Source of the DNA: CAYJBP01 sp964368605
GTDB taxonomy: Bacteria > Bacillota > Dehalobacteriia > UBA4068
Direction of reading: 5' to 3'
Assembly (NCBI GenBank): GCA_964368605.1
Contig: CAYJBP010000017.1
Span: forward strand, 1 to 31,232
DNA length: 31,232 nucleotides
In this document: in pieces, positions 25,044-31,232 of the stretch
How the letters are laid out: each line of letters begins with the position of its first letter
Numbering within the stretch: position 1 is the first letter of the stretch
Program-made: the position numbers and the translations under genes
Notes under the pieces: generated by a model
Databases searched by the model: none
What the model saw: only the letters and a program-made list of their open reading frames with translations
Told to the model about the DNA's origin: nothing

Positions 25044-25697
25044 ATGAAAAAAATAGCTCCTTCTTTTTTGTCGGCCGATATTTGGCAAGTAGCTGCCCAG
25101 CTTAGCGCTTTAGAAGAGGCAGGTTGCGAATACTTACATTTAGATATTATGGATGGCCATTTTGTGCCTAATATTTCCTTTGGTGCGCATTATATTCAAG
25201 GCCTGCGTAAGCATAGTAAAATGATTTTTGACACCCATTTAATGGTAGAAGAACCGGATTTTTTACTGGAAGATTTTGTTAAAGCAGGGGCAGATATTAT
25301 CACTGTTCATGTGGAGGCTATTAAGCATTTGCATCGCACTATTGAGCGCATCAAAAGCTATGGCTTAAAAGCAGGTGTTTCTTTAAACCCGGCTACCCCC
25401 TTATCGGCTTTAGAAGAAATTTTGCCCTTGATAGATTTAGTGCTAATCATGAGCGTAAACCCGGGCTTTGGCGGCCAAAGCTTTATTCCCGAGGCTATCA
25501 ATAAAATTGAACGCTTAGCCGCTATTAAAAAGGCCAATAATTATCAGTTTATTATCGAAGTAGATGGTGGTGCCAAGCAAGATAATATCGCCCAAATTGC
25601 CGCCGCAGGTGCCGAGCTAATTGTGGCAGGATCGGCCGTTTTTGGCCAAGAAAACCCGGCTAAGGCCTATCAAAGTTTGGCAGCAGCATTGGCCTAA
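25044..25697 (+). CDS. rpe: Ribulose-phosphate 3-epimerase
   Basis: Interconverts D-ribulose 5-phosphate and D-xylulose 5-phosphate in the pentose phosphate pathway. The 217-residue TIM barrel shows the metal and catalytic motifs HLDIMDGHFVPNISFG, DTHLMVEEP, VNPGFGGQSFI and EVDGGAK. I start it at ATG 25044, which has AAGGTG just upstream; an ATG at 25008 would lie inside rsgA and add 12 non-conserved residues. It follows rsgA by ten bases, as in many Bacillota. Confidence 0.96.
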   Translation: MKKIAPSFLSADIWQVAAQLSALEEAGCEYLHLDIMDGHFVPNISFGAHYIQGLRKHSKMIFDTHLMVEEPDFLLEDFVKAGADIITVHVEAIKHLHRTIERIKSYGLKAGVSLNPATPLSALEEILPLIDLVLIMSVNPGFGGQSFIPEAINKIERLAAIKKANNYQFIIEVDGGAKQDNIAQIAAAGAELIVAGSAVFGQENPAKAYQSLAAALA

Positions 25698-25717
25698 GCA
25701 AGGTAAATGAGGTAAAT

Positions 25718-26173
25718 ATGGAACAAACAAATTGGGGGCAAAGCGTAAGTGGGGTGCTGATTAAAGATAATCAGGTGCTTTTGGCGCGCCATACTTATGG
25801 CAATGGCAAGGGCAAATTAATTGTGCCCGGTGGCTATGTGCAACATAATGAAACGCCTCAGGATGCCCTTAAAAGGGAATTTTTAGAAGAAGTTAATCTA
25901 ATAATCGAGCCCAAAGAACTAATCGGCATTCGCTTTAATGCCCTGGATTGGTATTTAGGTTTTGCTGTAGATTATATAGATGGGGAAGTAAAACCGGATA
26001 ATGACGAAATAAGCGAAGCAATTTGGCTAAATATAGATGAAGCCCTAAGCAGGGAAGATGTGCCGGAAAACACCAAACTATATATAAAGGCCGCCCTAAA
26101 CAAAAATGCCGGCCTAAAACCAACACCTTTCGAAGGCCGCAATCCTCCATGCTCATTATACGGTTCATTTTAA
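25718..26173 (+). CDS. Nudix hydrolase
   Basis: Hydrolase of a nucleoside diphosphate linked to another group; substrate unknown. The 151-residue protein has the Nudix box from G39: the GX5E part is met by E45, followed by REFLEEVNL (R53, E54, E57, E58). The usual Gly near the end of the box (EExG) is Asn (N60). The catalytic glutamates are retained, so it should be active. Residues after about 130 are a proline-rich tail that does not look like part of the fold. It follows rpe by 20 bases and is probably the last gene of the def operon. Its stop codon merges with a family A repeat. Confidence 0.85.
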   Translation: MEQTNWGQSVSGVLIKDNQVLLARHTYGNGKGKLIVPGGYVQHNETPQDALKREFLEEVNLIIEPKELIGIRFNALDWYLGFAVDYIDGEVKPDNDEISEAIWLNIDEALSREDVPENTKLYIKAALNKNAGLKPTPFEGRNPPCSLYGSF

Positions 26174-26270
26174 AAGTTTACTCAACTTTCAAAAATTGCG
26201 GGGTTTCGACATAGCTAATACTCAAAATCAAAGATTTTGGCATTAGCTTAGGGTCTTAGCCCCAAAGTCT
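26173..26270. repeat. Dispersed intergenic repeat, family A, copy 2
   Basis: Begins AAAGTTTACTCAAC and reaches GCGGGGT at 26198-26204, as in copy 1. It then has about 40 extra bases forming a hairpin (AGCTAAT and CAAAATC on the left, GATTTTG and ATTAGCT on the right, 26213-26248) and ends CTTAGGGTCTTAGCCCCAAAGTCTT, here written for 26246-26270 in pieces CTTAGGGTC, TTAGCCCC, AAAGTCTT. The ilvA -35 box starts at its last base, so the repeat borders a promoter. Confidence 0.55.
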
Positions 26271-26298
26271 TGACAAGTAAAAGATGTTAATGTATAAT
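26270..26298 (+). promoter_or_regulatory. Consensus sigma-A promoter of the ilvA leader
   Basis: TTGACA at 26270-26275, a 17-base spacer and TATAAT at 26293-26298: both boxes match the consensus exactly. Transcription should start near 26305, about 24 bases before the leader-peptide ATG. Confidence 0.9.
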
Positions 26299-26328
26299 AT
26301 AAAATTATCAATAAAAAAGAGGCAAACT

Positions 26329-26382
26329 ATGTACAAACAAATCCAAAACATAGCTATTATTATTATGACCAGGCGAAGTTAG
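26329..26382 (+). CDS. Isoleucine-rich leader peptide of ilvA
   Basis: A 17-codon open frame, MYKQIQNIAIIIMTRRS, with AGAGG at 26318-26322 six bases before its ATG. Five of 17 residues are Ile, four within five codons (Ile-Ala-Ile-Ile-Ile, 26350-26364), followed by Met and Thr. Threonine is the substrate of the downstream enzyme and isoleucine is the pathway end product. It sits between a consensus promoter and a hairpin terminator, the classical place for a translated attenuator leader. Slow translation of the Ile run would stall a ribosome just before the antiterminator segment. Confidence 0.85.
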   Translation: MYKQIQNIAIIIMTRRS

Positions 26383-26441
26383 GCTTATTTTTTAGCCCTT
26401 CGCCTATTGCTCATGCATAAGCGAAGGGCTTTTTTATTTTT
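26372..26441 (+). terminator. Attenuator: mutually exclusive antiterminator and terminator
   Basis: The terminator has perfect 10-base arms AGCCCTTCGC (26394-26403) and GCGAAGGGCT (26421-26430), followed by TTTTTTATTTTT. A competing hairpin uses GGCGAAG (26372-26378) and GGCT (26382-26385), which lie over the last codons and stop of the leader peptide. These pair with CTTCGCC (26398-26404) and AGCC (26394-26397). A ribosome stalled at the Ile codons leaves 26372-26385 free, the competing hairpin forms and the terminator cannot. A ribosome that reaches the stop codon covers it and the terminator forms. Confidence 0.85.
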
Positions 26442-26466
26442 AAAGCTAAAAACTAAGGAGGAAATT

Positions 26467-27675
26467 ATGTTATTAAAAGATATCGAACAAGCAGCAGCCC
26501 GCCTAAAAGGAGTAATCCATAAAACACCGCTAACATCCAGCCGCACATTTTCGGAGATGTCTAATTGCGAACTTTATCTTAAATGCGAAAATATGCAAAA
26601 AACAGGTTCTTTTAAAGTAAGAGGGGCCTATAATAAAGTAGCTAAAATGGCACAAGATGGCCATTTACCTGCAGCTTTAATAGCATCCAGCGCCGGTAAT
26701 CATGCCCAAGGGGTAGCCTATGCCGCCCAATCTATTGGCAGTAAAGCTATTATTGTGATGCCTAAAAGCACGCCGATTGCCAAAGTTTCGGCCACCCAAG
26801 GCTATGGTGCAGAGGTTATTTTATATGGTGATTGCTATGATGAGGCCTATGCCAAGGCCCAAGAATTAAAAGAAGAACGGCAAGCCGTTTTTATTCATCC
26901 TTTTGATGATGAGGATGTAATTGCCGGCCAAGGCACAATCTCGCTTGAGATTTTGCGAGCCTTGCCCACCGTGGATGCCATTGTAATCCCGGCCGGCGGT
27001 GGTGGCCTTTTGGCAGGAATGGCCTCTTGCATTAAGCAAATCAATCCCCGGATTAAGGTAATTGGGGTGCAGGCCGAAAATGCGCCGGCTATTGTTCAAT
27101 CTTTTAAAGCTAAAAGCCTGGTCGAGACCTTAACTTCTAATACAATTGCCGATGGTATTGCCGTAAAATGCCCTGGCACTAAAACTTTAGATTTGATTTG
27201 GCAATATGTAGACGAAATGGTAACCGTTAATGATGACCAAATTGCTGAAGCAATTTTGATGGTTTTAGAACGCTCAAAAATGGTGGTTGAACCAGCCGGA
27301 ATTTCTTCTTTGGCCGCAGTTTGGCAAAATAAAATCGATTTGGCCGGTAAAAGGGTGGTTTGTTTGCTATCGGGCGGTAATATCGATGTTGGCTTTATCC
27401 ATAAAGTGGTAGAAAAAGGCCTAATTAATCGTGGCCGTCAGATGAAATTTAATACTTTAATGCCCGATAAACCCGGCAGCTTGCAGGAATTTGCCACTAT
27501 TGTTGCCGAATTAGGTGCTAATATCATTTTAATTCAACATGACCGTTTGCGCGCCAATTTAAACCTAGGCGAGGCAATTTTGCATGTGGCCTGCGAGGTT
27601 TCGAGCCGCGAGCATGGTCAATCCGTGGTTAAAAGCCTGGAAGAACGTGGTTATCCAATAACAATGGAATCCTAA
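26467..27675 (+). CDS. ilvA: Threonine ammonia-lyase (threonine dehydratase)
   Basis: PLP enzyme that deaminates L-threonine to 2-oxobutanoate, the first committed step of isoleucine synthesis. The 402-residue protein has the PLP lysine K50 in TGSFKVRGA, the substrate loop SSAGNHAQG, the phosphate loop PAGGGGLLAG, and a C-terminal ACT-like domain (about 325-402, MPDKPGSLQEFA). This one-ACT, about 400-residue form is shared by TdcB-like catabolic and IlvA-like biosynthetic enzymes. The Ile-rich leader argues that here it is biosynthetic. ATG 26467 has AAGGAGG before it; the TTG at 26407 lies in the terminator hairpin and is rejected. xseA starts nine bases after its stop. Confidence 0.93.
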   Translation: MLLKDIEQAAARLKGVIHKTPLTSSRTFSEMSNCELYLKCENMQKTGSFKVRGAYNKVAKMAQDGHLPAALIASSAGNHAQGVAYAAQSIGSKAIIVMPKSTPIAKVSATQGYGAEVILYGDCYDEAYAKAQELKEERQAVFIHPFDDEDVIAGQGTISLEILRALPTVDAIVIPAGGGGLLAGMASCIKQINPRIKVIGVQAENAPAIVQSFKAKSLVETLTSNTIADGIAVKCPGTKTLDLIWQYVDEMVTVNDDQIAEAILMVLERSKMVVEPAGISSLAAVWQNKIDLAGKRVVCLLSGGNIDVGFIHKVVEKGLINRGRQMKFNTLMPDKPGSLQEFATIVAELGANIILIQHDRLRANLNLGEAILHVACEVSSREHGQSVVKSLEERGYPITMES

Positions 27676-27684
27676 GGAGCAATT

Positions 27685-28899
27685 ATGGCGGAAACAATTT
27701 TGCCTAAAGCCTATGGCGTGGCGGAAATTAATAATTATATTCGAGAATATTTAGCCGAAGATGAATTATTGCCAAACATTTTGGTTAAAGGCGAGCTTAC
27801 GGCCTATAAAACCCATAGTTCAGGCCATGCATATTTTACGATTAGCGAAAAAAACGCTATCTTAAGTGGCGCTATTTTTCGTAAAGATGCATCTAGGCTA
27901 ACTTTTGAACCCCAAATTGGTATGGAAGTAATAATTTGGGGTAGTATCAGCTTTTATGAACGTGACGGAAAAGTGCAGCTTTATGGACGAGAATTTTTTC
28001 TGCAAGGGGCAGGCATTAAGGAAGAGGCTTTGCAGCAATTAAAGCAAAAATTAGCCGCCGAAGGCCTATTCGATCAAGAGCATAAAAAGGACTTGCCCTT
28101 TTTCCCGTATTCGCTGGGGGTAATTAGCGGCGCAGGCAGTGCCGCTTGGGCCGATATTCAAAAGGTTGCTTTAAGCCGCAATCCCAATTTGCAAATCAAA
28201 TTATACCCGGCCACAGTGCAGGGGGAAAACGCAGCTCAAAGCATAGTTCTTGCCTTATACGAGGCCGAAAAATCAGGCCATGATTTACTAATAGTTGGCC
28301 GCGGTGGTGGTGCAAATGAAGATTTAGCCGCCTTTAATGAGGAAGCCGTAGTAAGGACAATTTTTGCCCTAAACACACCAATAATTGCCGCTATCGGCCA
28401 CGAGATTGATACTTCTTTAGCCGATTTGGTTGCCGATAAAAGGGCCGCAACTCCCACCCATGCCGCCACGCTGGGCATACCGGATTGTGCCGAGCTAAGC
28501 CAGTATTTAGCGGCCTTAAAGCTAAGGTTGCGTCGGGCATTAAATCATAATCAGCAACAAAAAGTGCATGATTTGCAACAACTACATAATCGTTTGCAGG
28601 CTTTAAGCCCCAAGCATAAGGTTAATAATTATCGTCAGCAAATTTCCAAATTGCAATTTGATTTGGATAAGAGCTTTAAGCTGGGTAAGCAATTAAAATA
28701 TGAGCAATTTAATTTATTATTGGCTCGTTTAGATAATTTAAGCCCTTTAAAGACTTTAAGGCGGGGCTATAGTTTATGTATGGATCAAAATCAACATATA
28801 ATTAAGGATGCCTCAAAAATAAATATTGGCGACCAATTAAATATAAAACTGGAGCAAGGTAATATAACCTGCCTGGTAGAGGGAGTTAATAATGAATAA
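27685..28899 (+). CDS. xseA: Exonuclease VII large subunit
   Basis: Catalytic subunit of exonuclease VII, which degrades single-stranded DNA from both ends. In the 404-residue protein an N-terminal OB-fold (about 10-105) is followed by the exonuclease core. The core motifs are GVISGAGSAAWADI (other members usually have TS at this point), VGRGGGANEDLAAFN, and GHEIDTSLADLVADKRAATPT (H239, given here as GHEIDTSL and ADKRAATPT). A long coiled coil (about 270-350) binds XseB. AAGGAG overlaps the ilvA stop codon. It overlaps xseB by eight bases. Confidence 0.95.
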   Translation: MAETILPKAYGVAEINNYIREYLAEDELLPNILVKGELTAYKTHSSGHAYFTISEKNAILSGAIFRKDASRLTFEPQIGMEVIIWGSISFYERDGKVQLYGREFFLQGAGIKEEALQQLKQKLAAEGLFDQEHKKDLPFFPYSLGVISGAGSAAWADIQKVALSRNPNLQIKLYPATVQGENAAQSIVLALYEAEKSGHDLLIVGRGGGANEDLAAFNEEAVVRTIFALNTPIIAAIGHEIDTSLADLVADKRAATPTHAATLGIPDCAELSQYLAALKLRLRRALNHNQQQKVHDLQQLHNRLQALSPKHKVNNYRQQISKLQFDLDKSFKLGKQLKYEQFNLLLARLDNLSPLKTLRRGYSLCMDQNQHIIKDASKINIGDQLNIKLEQGNITCLVEGVNNE

Positions 28900-29080
28900 T
28901 AAAGAAATTAACTTTGAGCAACTTTTGGCCGACTTAGAAGCCAAAGTAAATGAATTAGAAAATGGCAATTTAGATTTAGAAACAATGATGGCCAAATATA
29001 ATGAGGGCATGGCCTTAGTAAAGCAGGGTAATGATATTTTGGACAAAACCGAGCAGGCTTTGTTAGAAAAGGTGGATTAA
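28892..29080 (+). CDS. xseB: Exonuclease VII small subunit
   Basis: A 62-residue helical protein that binds XseA in multiple copies. FEQLLADLEAKVNELENG and LETMMAKYNEGMALVKQG match the family's two-helix hairpin. GGGAG at 28881-28885 lies before the ATG, inside the end of xseA, and the eight-base overlap indicates translational coupling that would fix the subunit ratio. ispA starts one base after its stop. Confidence 0.94.
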   Translation: MNNKEINFEQLLADLEAKVNELENGNLDLETMMAKYNEGMALVKQGNDILDKTEQALLEKVD

Positions 29081-29081
29081 T

Positions 29082-29978
29082 ATGGATATTAATCAATTAT
29101 TGGCTTATGCCAAGCAGGCAACCGAGCAAGAATTATCAATGATTTTGCAACCTAAACAAAAGGCCGAAGATAGCCTATACCAGGCCATGGAATATAGCGC
29201 ATTAGCAGGCGGTAAAAGATTGCGTCCGGCTTTATTTTTAGCGGTATTGGCTACTTTTGAGGATAGATTAAATGCCGATTTGCAAGCTTATTTACCTTTT
29301 GCGGCGGCCTTGGAAATGATTCATACCTATTCCTTGATTCATGATGATTTACCGGCCATGGACAATGATGATTTAAGGCGAGGCAAACCAACTTGCCATA
29401 AGGCTTTTGATGAAGGTTTGGCCATTTTGGCCGGCGATGGATTGCTAACCGAGGCTTTTAATCAAATGCTAAGCATTAAAGGGCAGGTAGATGCCGGCAA
29501 TTTAATCGAGGCGGTGCAAGTTGTAGCGCAGGCGGCCGGTATTTATGGCATGGTGGCAGGCCAAGTTATTGATTTGCAATTAGAAGGTCAGCAGGCCGAT
29601 ATTGATCAGTTAAAGTATATGATAGAGCGTAAAACAGGCGCTTTATTTAGGGCGGCGATTATTAGTGCTGCCCATTTATGCAAGGCAAATCCTGAAGAAA
29701 TGGCAGCTTTAAACACTTATAGCTGTAATTTAGGTTTAGCCTTTCAGATTGCTGATGACATTTTGGATATTATTGGCGATGAGGCCAAATTAGGCAAACC
29801 AATAGGCAGTGATATTAAAAATGATAAGAATACTTTTGTTAGCTTATTAGGTTTAGAAAAAGCGAAAAAAGCGGCTAAAGAAGCAGCTAATGCAGCTGGT
29901 GATGCCTTAACAATTTTTGGTGATAAAGGCCAATTATTGGCGCAATTCCCGGTATTGATGGTTGATCGGGAAATTTAA
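29082..29978 (+). CDS. ispA: Polyprenyl diphosphate synthase (farnesyl/geranyl type)
   Basis: Condenses isopentenyl diphosphate with allylic diphosphates to make farnesyl (or geranylgeranyl) diphosphate for undecaprenyl and quinone synthesis. The 298-residue protein has GGKRLRP, the first aspartate-rich motif DDLPAMDNDDLRRGKPT (D88, D89), GDGLL, and the second motif DDILDI (D225, D226, D229). The first motif with four residues between its Asp pair and next Asp is the bacterial FPP synthase form. xseA-xseB-ispA is a common order in Bacillota; dxs, which often follows, is absent here. A hairpin terminator follows at 29986. Confidence 0.93.
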   Translation: MDINQLLAYAKQATEQELSMILQPKQKAEDSLYQAMEYSALAGGKRLRPALFLAVLATFEDRLNADLQAYLPFAAALEMIHTYSLIHDDLPAMDNDDLRRGKPTCHKAFDEGLAILAGDGLLTEAFNQMLSIKGQVDAGNLIEAVQVVAQAAGIYGMVAGQVIDLQLEGQQADIDQLKYMIERKTGALFRAAIISAAHLCKANPEEMAALNTYSCNLGLAFQIADDILDIIGDEAKLGKPIGSDIKNDKNTFVSLLGLEKAKKAAKEAANAAGDALTIFGDKGQLLAQFPVLMVDREI

Positions 29979-29985
29979 TAAGTAA

Positions 29986-30016
29986 GGGCGATGATTTATG
30001 TTCATCGCCCTTTATT
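29986..30016. terminator. Terminator after ispA, possibly bidirectional
   Basis: GGGCGATGA (29986-29994) pairs perfectly with TCATCGCCC (30002-30010), loop TTTATGT, followed by TTTATTTAT. It begins eight bases after the ispA stop and lies directly beyond the stop of the convergent zinc-ribbon gene. The T-tract is short on both strands. Confidence 0.7.
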
Positions 30017-30206
30017 TATGATCATTAATTGTAAAATTAAGCCTATTTAAAGTATCAAGTTGAATTAATTTTGGTTTAAGGCAACGAGGATTATGTTGGC
30101 TTTTAATAAGGGTTAATTCTTTGCCGCAATAGGGGCAAAGCCAAATACATTTACTATTGGCCGAATAGGAAGTTTGATAGCAATGTGGGCAAGTTTTATA
30201 GGCCAT
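30012..30206 (-). CDS. Small zinc-ribbon protein
   Basis: A 64-residue protein of unknown role. MAYKTCPHC (C6, C9) and WLCPYCGKEL form two CxxC knuckles of a zinc ribbon within the first 30 residues. The remaining half is basic with no recognisable domain. It is likely real because AAGGAG lies six bases before the ATG on the minus strand and it ends neatly at a terminator. It could bind nucleic acid or protein; sequence does not say which. It is divergent from the GntR gene, and the 263 bases between them (30207-30469) are very AT-rich with no clear consensus promoter. Confidence 0.75.
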   Translation of the reverse strand: MAYKTCPHCYQTSYSANSKCIWLCPYCGKELTLIKSQHNPRCLKPKLIQLDTLNRLNFTINDHK

Positions 30207-30469
30207 ATTATTCTCCTTAGCGATTAAGGCAGGCAGTAAGCCAAAAACCCTTAATATTATTATTTATAGTATAACTCAATTAAGATGAGAATCTAGGCGA
30301 ATTCTGCGTTTGAAATTTTTATTTTTGGTATAAATGTGCTAATTTTTGCTAAAAATATCATATATTATAAAATATATATCATTTTTATGCTAATATATAA
30401 AGGGAAAATCGAATTATTGTCGAACATGATAAATTTAAGAGAAATTTTTGTTAGACTGGAGTGGTTCAG

Positions 30470-31195
30470 ATGGAAAATGCGCAATATGATAAAATAATTA
30501 ATAGCGCATTTGAAGCTTTTAATGATTTTGCGGCAGCTAATGAGTTTGTGCCGATGCGTGATTTAATATATCAATATTTACGGGATGCGATTATCAACCG
30601 TAAATTACCGGCAGGTTGCCATTTAGTAGAGGATGATTTAGCACGTAATTTGCATGCCAGTCGTACTCCGGTGCGGGAGGCTTTGCGCAAGTTGGAATCT
30701 GAGGGTTTGGTTAAGCATCATCGTCGGCGCGGTGTGGAAGTTAAGCAGATTAGTTGCAAAGAAGCTGCCGATATATTTGATGTTTGCATGGTGATGGAAG
30801 GCTATGCGGCCAGGCTTTTGGCCGAAAATATCAACTTAGATGTATTATCTAAATTAAAAAAGCTTTTACATGATATGCGGGAAAGTATTGATAATAATAA
30901 TACTGATTTAGAAATGGTTCTACATCAGGACTTTCATTTTGCTATTTACGGTGCCTGCAAGAACAAGCGGGTAGAGGGTATATTGCGTTTATATAATGAT
31001 TATATTCAATTATTCCGCTCCTATACGATGAAAGAGGATGAACGTTTATTACATTCTTGGGAAGAGCATGAGCAGTTATTAAGAGCAATAGAAATGCAAG
31101 ATGGTGACTTGGCAGAAGCACGTGCTCGCAAACATTTAAGTGTATCAAAGGAAGCATTTTTAATACAATGGCAACAAATGCTAGACGGCAAGTAA
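30470..31195 (+). CDS. GntR-family transcriptional regulator (FadR/FCD subfamily)
   Basis: DNA-binding regulator of 241 residues; ligand and targets unknown. The winged helix-turn-helix (about 25-95) includes LVEDDLARNLHASRTPVREALRKLE, quoted here only as the recognition part SRTPVREALRKLE (64-76). The C-terminal helical FCD domain (about 100-235) has HQDFHFAIY (H152, H156), EEHEQLLRAI and ARKHLSV, which would supply metal-ligand histidines. The first ligand position, usually Asp four residues before the His of FH, is His here. ATG 30470 is preferred over GTG 30461 because GGAG at 30458-30461 is eight bases upstream. No target operon lies beside it in the window; the divergent zinc-ribbon gene is one candidate. 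Confidence 0.9.
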   Translation: MENAQYDKIINSAFEAFNDFAAANEFVPMRDLIYQYLRDAIINRKLPAGCHLVEDDLARNLHASRTPVREALRKLESEGLVKHHRRRGVEVKQISCKEAADIFDVCMVMEGYAARLLAENINLDVLSKLKKLLHDMRESIDNNNTDLEMVLHQDFHFAIYGACKNKRVEGILRLYNDYIQLFRSYTMKEDERLLHSWEEHEQLLRAIEMQDGDLAEARARKHLSVSKEAFLIQWQQMLDGK

Positions 31196-31232
31196 AAAGT
31201 TTTAATCAATTTTTTACAAAAAATTGTGGGGT
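31196..31232. repeat. Dispersed intergenic repeat, family A, copy 3 (cut by window end)
   Basis: Starts directly after the GntR stop codon with AAAGTTTTAATC, has the hairpin AATTTTTT-AC-AAAAAATT and ends GTGGGGT at the window edge. It matches the first 37 bases of copy 1 with a few changes. Confidence 0.65.

Noticed and set aside
26407..26466. Upstream TTG start that would add 20 residues to threonine ammonia-lyase
   Set aside because: It lies within the terminator hairpin of the attenuator and has no Shine-Dalgarno, while ATG 26467 has AAGGAGG.
1..31232. Search for CRISPR arrays, transposases, integrases, tRNA and rRNA genes, T-box or other known riboswitches
   Set aside because: No spacer-repeat pattern, recombinase motif, tRNA cloverleaf or recognisable riboswitch core was found by eye; faint or degenerate ones could be missed without a covariance-model search.

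Overview
The window looks like a chromosomal segment of an AT-rich, low-GC Gram-positive-type bacterium (Bacillota: Clostridia or Negativicutes). The clues are strong AGGAGG-type ribosome-binding sites, TTG and GTG starts, a PrkC kinase with three PASTA repeats next to a PP2C phosphatase, a sortase, and the gene order def-fmt-yugP-rsmB-rlmN-prpC-prkC-rsgA-rpe that is typical of these groups. I cannot name a genus. Almost every base is coding and there is no prophage, insertion sequence, CRISPR array, rRNA or tRNA.

Layout. (1) 1-3258: deoC on the plus strand, then arcA (arginine deiminase) and a class D/E-like sortase on the minus strand. (2) 3497-10670: a compact three-gene module that I cannot match to a described pathway. 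It has a 1615-residue multidomain protein (HD phosphohydrolase-like, helical repeats, NadD/CoaD-like nucleotidylyltransferase, a possible acetyltransferase-like stretch, phosphoribosyltransferase-like), a divergent lactate/malate dehydrogenase-like protein, and a protein that appears to carry two flavodoxin-like domains plus a Cys cluster. This is the best candidate for an undescribed system. (3) 10685-16867: polyamine synthesis, with arginine decarboxylase, spermidine synthase homologue, agmatinase, carboxy(nor)spermidine dehydrogenase and carboxy(nor)spermidine decarboxylase. The last gene is separated from the others by about 556 bases of repeat-derived, hairpin-rich DNA. (4) 16859-26173: a translation, cell-signalling and housekeeping operon from peptide deformylase to ribulose-phosphate epimerase, followed by a Nudix hydrolase. 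(5) 26270-29978: threonine ammonia-lyase, both exonuclease VII subunits and a polyprenyl diphosphate synthase in one tight run. The run lies behind a consensus promoter and a leader-peptide attenuator whose 17-codon peptide contains five isoleucines. (6) 30012-31195: a 64-residue zinc-ribbon protein and, divergently, a GntR/FCD regulator.

Much of the intergenic DNA belongs to two dispersed repeat families. Family A (near 15209, 26173 and 31196, each just after a gene) has an AATTTTTTAC-type hairpin and a GGGGT block. Family B (14-243 and 15449-15715) is a chain of perfect hairpins lying upstream of deoC and of the carboxyspermidine decarboxylase.

Functionally, arginine is a shared theme: ArcA can degrade it while the polyamine operon turns it into agmatine, putrescine and spermidine-like products. 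The attenuator probably couples isoleucine supply to ilvA and, by read-through, to xseA, xseB and ispA.
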